Shown here: positions 53,911-63,784 of the stretch, piece by piece | Numbering within the stretch: the stretch's first letter is position 1 | Layout: every line of letters starts with the position of its first letter | From: Mucilaginibacter gossypii | GTDB lineage: Bacteria; Bacteroidota; Bacteroidia; Sphingobacteriales; Sphingobacteriaceae | Direction: 5' to 3' | Length of the DNA stretch: 64,000 nt | NCBI RefSeq assembly: GCF_900100945.1 | Contig: NZ_FNCG01000003.1 | Coordinates: 434,001-498,000 of the forward strand | Position numbers and translations under genes: made by a program | Notes under the pieces: generated by a model | What the model saw: the letters and a program-made list of their open reading frames with translations, nothing else | What the model was told of the DNA's origin: nothing | Databases searched by the model: none

Positions 53911-55956
53911 ATGGATAAACAGGTTCCCTTAATTAACAGAGAAATAAGCTGGCTATATTTTAACGATAGGGTTTTGCAGGAAGCGGCCGACCCGACCGTT
54001 CCCCTGATAGACCGGATTAGGTTCTTAGCTATATTTTCATCTAACCTCGACGAATTTTACAGGGTGAGGGTTGCCACACTAAGCCGTTTAGCTGCACTTA
54101 ATGAAAAATCGAAAGAGATACTTGGTTATAATCCTAAAAAGATACTTAACCAGATCAAGAATATTGTAGTAAGGCAGGAACGCAAATTCAACAACCTGTA
54201 CGAAAACATCATTGTTAAACAGCTGGCCGAAGAAAAGATCTTCATCCTGAATGATAAACAGCTTAACGTAACCCGAGGTACTTTCGTTAAAAATTATTTC
54301 AGGGAGAAGCTGTTGGCTACATTGGTGCCTATTATGCTTAATGACACCTTACCGCTGCCTGAGCTTAGGGACAGGGCCGTTTACTTTTTTGTAAAGCTTA
54401 CCACCAATAAAAAAACAAGGTTTGCCCTTATTGAGTTTCCGGATAACCTTTCGCGTTTTGTTAAACTGCCCGATACCAATAACCTGAAATTCATTATTTT
54501 GCTTGATGATATTATCAGGTACAGTTTGGAGGATATCTTTTTCATTTTTGAACATGATAGCATAGAGGCTTACTCCATCCAGCTTACCCGCGACGCGGAG
54601 CTTGACCTGGATAAAGAGGTGAGCGAAAAATTTGTAGATTCATTGGCCAAGAGCCTTCAAAAGCGCAAAAAAGGTAAACCGATGCGTTTGTTGTATGACT
54701 CAGAGATGCCTATGGATATGCTGAAATACCTGGTAGGCAAAATGGGCCTGCATGGCGAAAGTCTTATCCCGGGTAACAGGTACCATAATTTCAAAAATTT
54801 TATTTCGTTCCCCAACGTTGGTGGGCCGGAGCTTGAGTATAGCAAATATATAGCACTCCCTGTGGCCGACCTTTCATTCGGTAAAAGCCTTATAGGGCTC
54901 ATCGCCAAAAAGGATTACCTGGTAAGTACACCTTATCAATCGTATGATTACGTGATCCATTTTTTGCGCGAGGCCGCAATAGACCCTAAGGTAAAAGAGA
55001 TTAGCATTGCAGTATATCGTTTGGCCGAAAACTCAAGAGTGGTCCATGCTTTAATAAATGCCGCTAAAAACGGCAAAAAGGTAAACTGCCTTGTAGAGTT
55101 AAGGGCCCGCTTTGATGAGCAAAACAATATTCACTGGAGTAACAGGCTTGAAGAGGAGGGTGTAACAGTATTGTACGGTGTACCCGGTTATAAGGTGCAC
55201 TCGAAAATATGTTTGGTTAGCCGTACCGAAAAAGGTAAGCTGGCTTATTATGCCTGCCTTTCAACCGGTAATTTTAATGAAAAAACAGCGCAGATCTATG
55301 CCGATCACACCTTGTTTACAGCTAATAAAAAAATCACCGATGACCTGGTAAATGTTTTTAAAGCAATTAATAAGGGATTATTGCCTAAGGGGCTCAAAAG
55401 CCTCATCGTGTCGCCAATTGACTCGCGGCCTGCCATTTACAGGCTAATAGATAACGAGATCAAAAACGCCAAAGCCGGCAAACAGGCATATATGATCCTG
55501 AAGATGAACAGCCTTGCTGATGAAGATCTCATTAGCAAGTTATACCAGGCCAGTAATGCAGGCGTAAAGATCAAAATGATCATCAGGGGGATGTGCTGCT
55601 TAATTGCCGGTGTGAAGGGTTATAGCGAAAATATAGAGGTGATTAGTATTGTAGATAAATATCTTGAACACGCCCGGGTGCATATTTATTGCAATGGCGG
55701 CAAGGAGCTCATCTACCTTACATCGGCCGATTTCATGACCCGAAATATTGACAACCGTGTTGAAGTTGGCTTCCCGATATATGATGAAAAACTACAACAG
55801 GAGATAAGGGATATTATTGATATCCAGCTTGAAGATAATACCAAAGCACGTGAAATCAACAGCCAGAACACCAACAAATACCACAAAACAAACTCGCCCG
55901 AAAGCCACCGGGCGCAAATTGAAATATATAATTATTTAAAAAATAAAACGAAATAA
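53911..55956 (+). CDS. ppk1: polyphosphate kinase 1
   Basis: The 681-residue enzyme starts NREISWLYFNDRVLQEA and has the middle and C-terminal domains with the catalytic His in YKVHSKICLV and a second conserved His in HARVHIYCNG, plus FARFDEQNNI-like ELRARFDEQNNIHW. It reversibly makes polyphosphate from ATP. The exopolyphosphatase gene follows by 2 nt, so synthesis and breakdown are co-expressed. Confidence 0.96.
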   Translation: MDKQVPLINREISWLYFNDRVLQEAADPTVPLIDRIRFLAIFSSNLDEFYRVRVATLSRLAALNEKSKEILGYNPKKILNQIKNIVVRQERKFNNLYENIIVKQLAEEKIFILNDKQLNVTRGTFVKNYFREKLLATLVPIMLNDTLPLPELRDRAVYFFVKLTTNKKTRFALIEFPDNLSRFVKLPDTNNLKFIILLDDIIRYSLEDIFFIFEHDSIEAYSIQLTRDAELDLDKEVSEKFVDSLAKSLQKRKKGKPMRLLYDSEMPMDMLKYLVGKMGLHGESLIPGNRYHNFKNFISFPNVGGPELEYSKYIALPVADLSFGKSLIGLIAKKDYLVSTPYQSYDYVIHFLREAAIDPKVKEISIAVYRLAENSRVVHALINAAKNGKKVNCLVELRARFDEQNNIHWSNRLEEEGVTVLYGVPGYKVHSKICLVSRTEKGKLAYYACLSTGNFNEKTAQIYADHTLFTANKKITDDLVNVFKAINKGLLPKGLKSLIVSPIDSRPAIYRLIDNEIKNAKAGKQAYMILKMNSLADEDLISKLYQASNAGVKIKMIIRGMCCLIAGVKGYSENIEVISIVDKYLEHARVHIYCNGGKELIYLTSADFMTRNIDNRVEVGFPIYDEKLQQEIRDIIDIQLEDNTKAREINSQNTNKYHKTNSPESHRAQIEIYNYLKNKTK

Positions 55957-55958
55957 CA

Positions 55959-56837
55959 TTGAGATACGCCGCTATTGATATAGGTTCAAACGCCGTGAGG
56001 CTGTTAATTGCCGACATAATTCAAAACACCGGATCGGTGTCGTTCAAAAAAAACACCTTGATCCGTGTTCCGTTGCGTTTGGGAGACGATGCTTTTATCC
56101 AGCAGCATATATCTGAGAAAAAAACGACAGAGCTGGTAAAATCAATGGTTGCTTTTCGTAACCTGATGGATGTATATAAGGTTACCGATTATTTAGCCTG
56201 TGCAACATCGGCCATGCGCGAAGCCAAAAACGGAGAAGATGTTGTAAAGCTGATTAAGGATGAAGCTAACATCGATATTGAAATTGTACATGGATCTAAA
56301 GAAGCCAGTATCATTTATGCCAGTCATGCCGAGCAAAACATCGATAAAAGCAAAAACTACCTTTATATTGACGTAGGCGGCGGCAGTACAGAGCTTTCGC
56401 TGTTTTCGGCAGGGGAGCTGATCGTTTCGCGTTCGTTTAATATTGGCACCATCCGCATTCTTGATAACCAGGACACCGAAGAAACCTGGAACGAAATGAA
56501 GGATTTTGTGCGCGACAATACCCGTAACTTTAAGCAATTATCAGGCATAGGTACCGGCGGCAACATTAATAAACTGTTCAGGCTATCCGAAGAAAAAGAA
56601 GATATGCCGCTAACTTTTGCTAAACTAAGATCACTATATACCTACCTGAGCTCTTTTTCATTAAAAGACAGGATCAACGTACTTGGCCTAAACCAGGATA
56701 GGGCCGATGTAATTATTCCTGCCTGTGAAATTTACCTTACGGTAATGAAAAATGCCAACATTAAAAACATATATGTGCCCAGGGTAGGTATGGTTGACGG
56801 AATTATCCAAACTTTAATAGAAAAAAATATTCAATAA
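55959..56837 (+). CDS. ppx: Ppx/GppA-family exopolyphosphatase
   Basis: The 292-residue ASKHA-fold protein has AAIDIGSNAVRLLIADI and the phosphate loop YIDVGGGSTELSLF, followed by GIGTGGNINKLF. It lacks the C-terminal HD-like domain of the long E. coli form. The start is a TTG at 55959, 2 nt after the ppk1 stop codon. No ATG fits the conserved N-terminus. Confidence 0.92.
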   Translation: MRYAAIDIGSNAVRLLIADIIQNTGSVSFKKNTLIRVPLRLGDDAFIQQHISEKKTTELVKSMVAFRNLMDVYKVTDYLACATSAMREAKNGEDVVKLIKDEANIDIEIVHGSKEASIIYASHAEQNIDKSKNYLYIDVGGGSTELSLFSAGELIVSRSFNIGTIRILDNQDTEETWNEMKDFVRDNTRNFKQLSGIGTGGNINKLFRLSEEKEDMPLTFAKLRSLYTYLSSFSLKDRINVLGLNQDRADVIIPACEIYLTVMKNANIKNIYVPRVGMVDGIIQTLIEKNIQ

Positions 56838-56864
56838 ACAGGTTAAAATTATTTTAACAAATTG

Positions 56865-56966
56865 TTTAATAATTTAAAAAGTGTTATTATATTTGTAGTG
56901 CCCTCTCAAGGGCATGTTTTTCATAGGTAGATGTAGGGTCGGGTACAAGTTATTCGACCCTTTTTT
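56865..56966 (+). ncRNA. promoter-hairpin-terminator unit without an ORF, possible small RNA
   Basis: TTTA (56865-56868), 19 nt of spacer and TATATTTG (56888-56895) fit the Bacteroidota promoter with one -33 mismatch. The predicted transcript of about 65 nt contains a short hairpin GCCCTCTCAAGGGC near 56900 and ends with GGGTCG (56936-56941) pairing with CGACCC (56955-56960), followed by TTTTTT. It has no ORF. It may be a small RNA, or merely the terminator of ppx with a promoter for ubiX. Confidence 0.4.
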
Positions 56967-57010
56967 GTGCCCCTAACTTTTTGTGTGTTTGGGTTGTTGA
57001 AGGAGTAATT

Positions 57011-57574
57011 ATGAAGAAAAAGATAGTTGTTGCTATTACGGGCGCCAGTGGCTCAATATATGCCAGTCTGCTGCTAAAAAAACTAACTCAATTGCAGGAT
57101 CAAATTGCCGAAGTGGGCGTTGTTATGTCAGATAATGCCAAAGATGTTTGGAAGTTTGAACTCGGCAACGAAGAATACAGCCGGTTCCCTTTTAAATTTT
57201 ACGCCAAAAATGACTTCATGGCACCCTTTGCTTCGGGTTCGGCAAAGTTTGATACCATGATAATTGTTCCATGCTCAATGGGGACGCTTGGAAGGATAGC
57301 AGGAGGGATCTCTGACGATTTGATCACCCGTGCGGCCGACGTGATCCTTAAAGAGCGCCGTAAGCTGGTATTGGTAGCCCGTGACACGCCGCTCAATCTG
57401 ATCCATATCCGTAACATGGCAACTGTTACGGAAGCAGGTGGGATCATATGTCCGGCGATTCCATCATATTACAGCAAGCCCCAAACTATAGAAGAGCTGG
57501 CTATGACAGTAGTAAACCGGGTTATTGATTTAATAGGGCTGGAAAGTAAAAGCTATGAGTGGAAGGGGATCTGA
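57011..57574 (+). CDS. ubiX: UbiX-family flavin prenyltransferase
   Basis: The 187-residue protein has IVVAITGASGSIYASLLLKK, the flavin-binding VPCSMGTLGRIAGGISDDLITRA and LVLVARDTPLNLIHIRNM. It attaches a dimethylallyl group to FMN to make the prenyl-FMN cofactor of UbiD-type decarboxylases. The ATG at 57011 has AAGGAG 6 nt upstream; a longer frame from 56981 is rejected for that reason. Confidence 0.93.
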   Translation: MKKKIVVAITGASGSIYASLLLKKLTQLQDQIAEVGVVMSDNAKDVWKFELGNEEYSRFPFKFYAKNDFMAPFASGSAKFDTMIIVPCSMGTLGRIAGGISDDLITRAADVILKERRKLVLVARDTPLNLIHIRNMATVTEAGGIICPAIPSYYSKPQTIEELAMTVVNRVIDLIGLESKSYEWKGI

Positions 57575-57942
57575 ATTCCACATCGTTTCTGTTAAGCAAT
57601 TGCGGTTACGTGCCGTTTTAATTACCCGGAATATATCCGAACTTTAACGGGTAGCCCGTCTAATGGAAAACTACAAAGGTATTTCTATTATCACTGTAAA
57701 TTCTTATGCGGTTAGTTAAGTTTGTTAGGGTATCCTTACCAAAGGGGGCAGCCCCTATTACGGGGTATAAAGCCGCATTAGAAAGTAAGGCGATTTTTTT
57801 TATTAGGTCATTCATCCGTGATAATACCATAAACGACGAAACAAAATCACGCTACTACCACAAAAGTAACTTGTTTTTTTCGTTTATCTTACAGGAAAAC
57901 ATTTTTATGATCCCATGATTTGTATGGGGCAATATTGTAAAT
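57575..57942. other. 368-bp intergenic region
   Basis: Apart from a small hairpin (ACGGG-TAG-CCCGT, 57647-57659) nothing is recognised. A 70-codon frame at 57706-57918 shows no domain and is not called. Confidence 0.4.
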
Positions 57943-60900
57943 TTGGGACACTCCTTACACTTATCAAATAATTTGAATCCGGATATATTCCATGTTAACT
58001 TATCCCATGTGGCTGCCATGGCAACCCTGTTTTCGGGTTTTACGCTTGCATTGCTTTTAGCTTTCGCAAAAAGACAAGGCCAAAGAGCTAATCTGTTTTT
58101 AAGTGTCGCTTTAACTGTAATTGTACTGAAGACTGGCGGGCTTTCGCCGTTTTTTTTACCGGCGCTGGGACCGTTGTTGTATCTTTATGTACGGCAACTA
58201 ACATCTCCCAACCTGAAATTTAACCGAAATGATCTCCTTCATTTTTGCCCCATGTTGGTTACATATTGGATACCGGGATGGCTGGTGCTAATATCTGTTG
58301 TTATTTATTTATACATGTCGCACCGGTTGATCCAGCAATTTTATAAACGCTTGCAGCCAACACTAATGGATAGATCGCGGCTTACCTTCCGCCCATTGGA
58401 AAAAACCATTTACTTGCTCGGGTTGCTTTGCGTGTTATGGCTGTTTAACGACGCTTTGAGTTTTATCGTTGCTTTTGTACTCATTGGTGTGGCGGCCGAA
58501 GTGATGCTAAAATTAGATGATGGCACAGAAATGGCCATGCCGCTAACCGATAGATATATCGCAAGGGAAAAAAGCCGCAGACTAAAGGAAGCTGTAGCCT
58601 CAAACCGTTTTTACGAGGATGCCGAATTAACGTTAACCACCCTGGCCATAAAGTTGAATATCCATCCGCACGATTTATCACGGATCATTAATGTGGGAAT
58701 GGGCAAGAACTTCAACGACTTTATTAATGAGTTCAGGGTTCGTGAAACTGCCCGGAAGATGAGGGACCCCGCACACGCCCATCTCACGTTACTGGGAATA
58801 GCCTACGAGTCGGGGTTTAACTCCCAGAGAACCTTCAACCGCGTTTTCAAAGAGATGACCGGCAAAACCCCGGCGGAATATAAAAATAGCCTAAAAAAAG
58901 AGTTGCCAAATGATAAGTTGGCCATTCTCTCACACTTACAGCCGGTAATATTGCGTTCAGGAAGCCCACCCAATTGGGCTTCTGTAATATTAAACCGCAA
59001 TTATATGTTTAAAAACTATTTAAAAATAGCGCTTCGCACGCTGGCCAAGCAAAAGACATTATCGTTCATTAACATATTTGGCTTGTCTGTTGGAATAGCC
59101 TGTTTCAACCTATTCATGCTTTATGCTATCAATGAATTTAGTTTTGATGGGTTTCACAAAAATGCTGCTAACACTTACCTTGTTTTAGACAAAAATGGGA
59201 AAGAAAACGTAAAGGCACTTGCAGGAGTCATTTATACTCCTATGCCCCTGGGGCCTGCCATGAAACAGGAACTGCCGGGAGTAGAGAATTATGTCCGTTA
59301 TATTCAGCCTTATGAAACATTTATAAAAATAAAAAATGACGCGAGACGGGAGAATATTGCTTATGCCGATTCCTCGTTCTTCAATGTGTTTTCGTTTAAA
59401 TTTAAATACGGGAATGCCAAATCGGCTATCAGTGGTTTGCACAGCATGGTTTTAACCGAAGAAACCGCTAATAGGTTATTTGGTAAAACAAATGCCATTG
59501 GTCAATCATTCCAGGTAAAGATTGGCGATGTGTTTGAAACTTTTACAGTTACGGCTATAGCAGCAAATCCGCCATCTAATTCTTCCTTCCAATACAGCAT
59601 GCTTGCCAACTTTGATTGTTTTGGTAACACAAAATCAGGGAAAATGGGCGCACATGACTGGTGGATGAATATATTTGTCACCGTGGTTCAGCTAAAGCCC
59701 GGAAGCAAACTGGCGAATAACAACAAGTTGCTGGCAAATTTCTGGCACAGGCATTTTCCAGATGCAGGATCAGGCGGGTATAACCTGGTGCCAATCAGGG
59801 ATGTGCATACAAGCCCGGCGTTGATGGGTATTAAGGTCCCGCCTGTCGATCCAAAATCGATTTGGATATTACTAAGTATCGCTGCCGGTGTATTATTAAT
59901 CGCCTGTATTAATTTTACAACGCTTTCCATAGGCCGTTCAGCAAACCGCGCAAAAGAGGTAGGCGTCCGCAAAGTTATTGGCGGCACCAAAAAGGCTTTA
60001 GTAGTTCAGTTTTTAACAGAATCATTTTTGCTTGCTGTCTTTTCGACGCTGATAGGCCTCGCACTTGTATACCTGCTTTTGCCATACTTCAACCAATTGT
60101 CAGGCAGGGAGCTGAGTTTCTCTTTTAAGCAATTTCCACAGTTGACCGGCCTTATTGCCGGCTTAATACTGATTGTTCCCCTGCTCTCAGGATGCTACCC
60201 GGCGTTAATATTGTCAGGCTTTAATACGGTGGACGCGTTGAAGGCTAAAATTAAGTTAGGCGGCGCGAATTTTTTCACAAAAGCATTAGTCACTTTTCAG
60301 TTTGTACTTTCCGCAGTGCTGATTGTTTCTGCTATAATCATCATGCAGCAGTTACACTACATGGAATCAAGAAATCCTGGTTTTAGTAAAGAGAATGTAC
60401 TTGTTGTGCAAACATTCGGCGTTCCGGATACTAAACATCTATTCCAGCTTTTTAAACAGGAAGTTTCCGGCCATCCCGGTGTTTCGGTTTTAGCCAGCGC
60501 CGACAACGGCCTAGGTGAACATGAGGGGACCGGTTTTACAGATTTTAGTTACCAGGGTAAGTCTATTAATACAAAGCAATTTCACGTCGACGCCAACTAC
60601 ATACCTACATTGGGAATGCAACTGGTTGCAGGAAGAAATTTTAACCCGGCAATTACTTCGGATACTGTGAACGCAGTGATCATTAATGAATCTATGATGA
60701 GGGAATTAGGATGGAAGCCTGAAAACAGTACTGGTCGCCAATTGGAAGGCTATGGGAAGCTTGGCTTTAAAAACCCTACGGTGATAGGCGTGGTTCGTGA
60801 TTTTAATTATGAGCCTCTTACAGATCGTGTAGCACCGGTCTTGTTTCATCAGTTCGCCAGAAACTCTGGAGGTCTTAATTTGTTTTATGTTCGCCTGCAG

Positions 60901-61410
60901 CCGGGTAATCCGTCGAAGGCTTTGGCAGCAGTACAATCGGCTTGGAAAAAGATTGTACCCGATTACCCTTTAGAATATAATTTTCTTGACGAAGATATAA
61001 ACCGGTTCTTTAAAGCAGAAACCAGGTTGGGAAATATTATTAGCTGGATTGGTGGAATCGCTATCTTCCTGGGATGCCTGGGCCTGCTGGGGCTTTCAGC
61101 GCTTGCAGTTGCCAATCGCACCAAAGAGATCGGCATCCGCAAAGTGCTGGGGGCATCCGTTTCAGTTATCATCGGCCTTATTTCAAAAGATTTTTTAAGG
61201 CTTGTTGTATTAGCTTTATTCATTTCAACTCCAATTACGTGGTGCTTAATGAACAAATGGTTGCAGGCCTATGCATACAGGATAACTATTGAATGGTGGT
61301 TTTTTGGCATAGGTTGCATGGCAATCATTGTTGTGGCATTGCTTACCGTGTGTTTTCAGGCGATTAAAGCGGCCATAAGTAAACCGGTGAAGAGTTTGAG
61401 TACAGAGTGA
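57943..61410 (+). CDS. AraC-type HTH regulator fused to FtsX/MacB-type permease
   Basis: The 1155-residue frame has hydrophobic segments in the first 190 residues, a double-HTH AraC domain (about 215-320, LTTLAIKLNIHPHDLSRIIN and GIAYESGFNSQRTFNRVF) and a linker. From M355 it is a full MacB-type permease: FKNYLKIALRTLAKQKTLSF, periplasmic domain, FtsX helices, second half with ANRTKEIGIRKVLGASVSVI. The start is a TTG at 57943 or the ATG at 58018. M355 is where a stand-alone permease of 801 residues would begin. The linker DNA contains a hairpin (58961-58982), as if two genes with an intergenic terminator had merged. No ABC ATPase is adjacent. Confidence 0.82.
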   Translation: MGHSLHLSNNLNPDIFHVNLSHVAAMATLFSGFTLALLLAFAKRQGQRANLFLSVALTVIVLKTGGLSPFFLPALGPLLYLYVRQLTSPNLKFNRNDLLHFCPMLVTYWIPGWLVLISVVIYLYMSHRLIQQFYKRLQPTLMDRSRLTFRPLEKTIYLLGLLCVLWLFNDALSFIVAFVLIGVAAEVMLKLDDGTEMAMPLTDRYIAREKSRRLKEAVASNRFYEDAELTLTTLAIKLNIHPHDLSRIINVGMGKNFNDFINEFRVRETARKMRDPAHAHLTLLGIAYESGFNSQRTFNRVFKEMTGKTPAEYKNSLKKELPNDKLAILSHLQPVILRSGSPPNWASVILNRNYMFKNYLKIALRTLAKQKTLSFINIFGLSVGIACFNLFMLYAINEFSFDGFHKNAANTYLVLDKNGKENVKALAGVIYTPMPLGPAMKQELPGVENYVRYIQPYETFIKIKNDARRENIAYADSSFFNVFSFKFKYGNAKSAISGLHSMVLTEETANRLFGKTNAIGQSFQVKIGDVFETFTVTAIAANPPSNSSFQYSMLANFDCFGNTKSGKMGAHDWWMNIFVTVVQLKPGSKLANNNKLLANFWHRHFPDAGSGGYNLVPIRDVHTSPALMGIKVPPVDPKSIWILLSIAAGVLLIACINFTTLSIGRSANRAKEVGVRKVIGGTKKALVVQFLTESFLLAVFSTLIGLALVYLLLPYFNQLSGRELSFSFKQFPQLTGLIAGLILIVPLLSGCYPALILSGFNTVDALKAKIKLGGANFFTKALVTFQFVLSAVLIVSAIIIMQQLHYMESRNPGFSKENVLVVQTFGVPDTKHLFQLFKQEVSGHPGVSVLASADNGLGEHEGTGFTDFSYQGKSINTKQFHVDANYIPTLGMQLVAGRNFNPAITSDTVNAVIINESMMRELGWKPENSTGRQLEGYGKLGFKNPTVIGVVRDFNYEPLTDRVAPVLFHQFARNSGGLNLFYVRLQPGNPSKALAAVQSAWKKIVPDYPLEYNFLDEDINRFFKAETRLGNIISWIGGIAIFLGCLGLLGLSALAVANRTKEIGIRKVLGASVSVIIGLISKDFLRLVVLALFISTPITWCLMNKWLQAYAYRITIEWWFFGIGCMAIIVVALLTVCFQAIKAAISKPVKSLSTE
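58961..58982 (+). other. hairpin inside the linker of the AraC-FtsX gene
   Basis: GAAGCCC and GGGCTTC pair perfectly around an 8-nt loop and encode the GSPPNWAS part of the linker, 23 nt before the ATG of M355. No U tract follows. It could be a relic terminator, or an element affecting internal initiation. Confidence 0.5.
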
Positions 61411-61514
61411 GGATTCAAGTATTATTTGCCAAAGGGCTGGTGTATGCATGGTATTAGGGCTGTCGTAACAGGTATTGTAAAGTTATTAGCCAGGTAAGGT
61501 AGTGGTGTTTAATC

Positions 61515-61545
61515 ATAAAAAAGTTGCCAATAAAATTGACAACTT
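61515..61545 (-). terminator. terminator of the TonB-dependent receptor gene
   Basis: AAGTTGCCAAT (61521-61531) pairs with ATTGACAACTT (61535-61545) with one mismatch. On the minus strand it is followed by TTTTTTATG. It lies 19 nt beyond the receptor stop codon. Confidence 0.75.
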
Positions 61546-61563
61546 ACCGAGGGGGCGTTTCTT

Positions 61564-63735
61564 TTATTTATTGTTAAGCAGCTTTATTATAACTCCGGCA
61601 TTAATAACTCTACCGTCCAACGGCGCATAAATATTTTTGAACACGGGATTAGAAATCGAGCCAGCATAAATCGTTCCCCATTTATTTTGTCGTTGATCAG
61701 TAAGATTCTCGGCATTAATGAAAATTACAAAATGCTTCCACATCTTTTGCACAAGCAGTCCGAAAGTCCAATAATCACGCCCTGTTGTGCCACCATCCAA
61801 TAATTGTGAACCTGTATAAAATCCCTCAACGCCTGCCCGGAAACTGTTTTCCACTTCGTAGGTCAGGTCTGCGTTTAACTGGTGTTTGGGTGTTAATGCC
61901 TGAGCACTGCTTAACCCGTTAAAATGGCGTTGTACATTTGTATAGGTATAACCGAGGTAAATCCCTAACTCATCCATCAACAGCTTAACATTGGTTTCGG
62001 CCCCTTTGCTGATCAGGTAACCCGGAGCGTTTATAAAGGCATTGTTTTGTAATATCAAAGGGTCATTCACTTTGGTGAGGAAGAATAGGTGATTAACCTG
62101 CAAAAAAGCATCGCCTACTGCGCCCTTATAATTTACATCTGCGTTAGCACCGGCCGAACGTTCGGCTTTGGTTGCGCCAATATTTAATGGCTGCAAATAC
62201 CGGTAGCCCTGTTCTTCGGCATCGTCATTAAAAATATCTGGCATCTTATAGCCCAGACCGCCGCCGACACGGCTACTCCAATGTTTACCGAGCGTGAACA
62301 GCGTGTTAACGCGTGGTAAAAGGAATAACCCGTTTGAGCTTGCAGATGACGGCGAGTTTTCGTCAAGCCGAATGCCACTTTCTACAGCTAACCATTTTGT
62401 GGGCTTGAAGGTGTTTTGAGCAAAAATTCCGTAAGTGTTGTGGCTATAGCTCAGATCTACACTTCTGTCTCGTTGCGGCAAATGATCTGTCCAAACATCC
62501 GCACCGGCTACCCAGCTTGCAATTTTGCCATTACGGACATAGTTAGCTTCGGTATAAGATGATAATTGATCGCCCTTAAATAGAAACTGCGGCTCAGCGA
62601 TTGTCCTATAAAAATAGCCAACCGTACTTTTAAAGTTCAGTTGGTTGTTAGAGTCAAGCTTATGCGTGTAGGAAAACTGCGTGGAAAGACGGTCGCTTAG
62701 GTTACGCTCGAAATATTGGTGCTGATTATCCGCATGGCCGTTGATGACCTGCATATCGCCACCTAAACGATCTTCGTGCATGAAGTTAACACCAAACCAA
62801 AGTTGATCGCGGTTGCCTGGCTTTAAGAATACTTTTGGCGCAAGCGTGAAGCGATTGGTTTTAGGCACCGCGGAGAGCCCTGTATTACCCGGATCGTAAG
62901 CACCATTATAGTTATAAGAACTAAAAATTGTTGTTCCAATGAGTGTCCATTGCTGGCTGTAAAAACCGCTGGCATCGGTGCCTTTGGCTGAATTCTGGTT
63001 AAGCAATAAGGTCAATTCGGGTTTAGCCGCTGGCGTTTTGGTGATCAGGTTAACTAAACCGCCAATAGCCCCACCACCGTAAAGTGTTGATGCCGAACCT
63101 TTAATAATCTCGGCCTGCTTCAGGTTAAGCGGCGAAACCTGCACCAAGCTTAACCCACCCGAAAAGCCATCGTACATTGGCAATCCATCCTGCAATAGCT
63201 GCGTATAACGACTATCCAGCCCCTGGATGCGAAAACTTGCTGTGCCGCTTACCGCCGAAGTCGCTTGTACGTGTACACCCGTGATCTCCCCCAACAGCAT
63301 TTTGATATCGCCGGGGCGCATGGTGCTTTTTTCGTCCAGTTCTTCAGCAGGCAATGCTTCGATACGGGTGGGCACATCACTGCGGTTCTGATTGGTGCGG
63401 TTGGTTTGCACCACCACCTCCGCCAATTCACCTGCCATCGGCTCCAGGTAAACTTCTATAACGGGCTCAATATTTTTGAGTGGTAACACGAAAGTTTTTT
63501 CCTGCGGCAGATAACCCACCATACTGAATTTGATCTCGTATTTTCCGGTGGGCAGGTTGAACTGAATGTGCCCGCTGCTGTCCGCAGCAGCGCCTCTTTT
63601 TAATTCGTTGATATAAGCCGTAACACCGGCTATGGACTGTTTGGTCTGGTCATCTTTGACCAGAATAGATAAAGTATGCTGTGCACGTGTGGCCACTGAA
63701 GTCAGCAGCACGGCGCATAAAAGTAAATAGCGCAT
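61564..63735 (-). CDS. TonB-dependent outer-membrane receptor
   Basis: The 723-residue protein has a signal (MRYLLLCAVLLTSVATRAQ), a carboxypeptidase-regulatory-like domain (about 22-105), a plug (about 120-235, with GDIKMLLGEITGVHVQAT and STLYGGGAIGGLVNLITKTP) and a 22-strand barrel. It has no STN domain and no SusD partner, so it is a siderophore, cobalamin or metal type receptor rather than SusC. The small protein gene upstream, 49 nt away, resembles partners of metal-transport genes, which hints at a metal substrate. Confidence 0.93.
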   Translation of the reverse strand: MRYLLLCAVLLTSVATRAQHTLSILVKDDQTKQSIAGVTAYINELKRGAAADSSGHIQFNLPTGKYEIKFSMVGYLPQEKTFVLPLKNIEPVIEVYLEPMAGELAEVVVQTNRTNQNRSDVPTRIEALPAEELDEKSTMRPGDIKMLLGEITGVHVQATSAVSGTASFRIQGLDSRYTQLLQDGLPMYDGFSGGLSLVQVSPLNLKQAEIIKGSASTLYGGGAIGGLVNLITKTPAAKPELTLLLNQNSAKGTDASGFYSQQWTLIGTTIFSSYNYNGAYDPGNTGLSAVPKTNRFTLAPKVFLKPGNRDQLWFGVNFMHEDRLGGDMQVINGHADNQHQYFERNLSDRLSTQFSYTHKLDSNNQLNFKSTVGYFYRTIAEPQFLFKGDQLSSYTEANYVRNGKIASWVAGADVWTDHLPQRDRSVDLSYSHNTYGIFAQNTFKPTKWLAVESGIRLDENSPSSASSNGLFLLPRVNTLFTLGKHWSSRVGGGLGYKMPDIFNDDAEEQGYRYLQPLNIGATKAERSAGANADVNYKGAVGDAFLQVNHLFFLTKVNDPLILQNNAFINAPGYLISKGAETNVKLLMDELGIYLGYTYTNVQRHFNGLSSAQALTPKHQLNADLTYEVENSFRAGVEGFYTGSQLLDGGTTGRDYWTFGLLVQKMWKHFVIFINAENLTDQRQNKWGTIYAGSISNPVFKNIYAPLDGRVINAGVIIKLLNNK

Positions 63736-63784
63736 GAAATAGCTTAAAACGTAAGAATTGATGATTAAGAAAATGAGGGTTTTC

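Noticed and set aside
57706-57918. 70-codon frame upstream of the AraC-FtsX gene
   Set aside because: No recognisable motif and composition unlike the neighbouring genes; likely chance.
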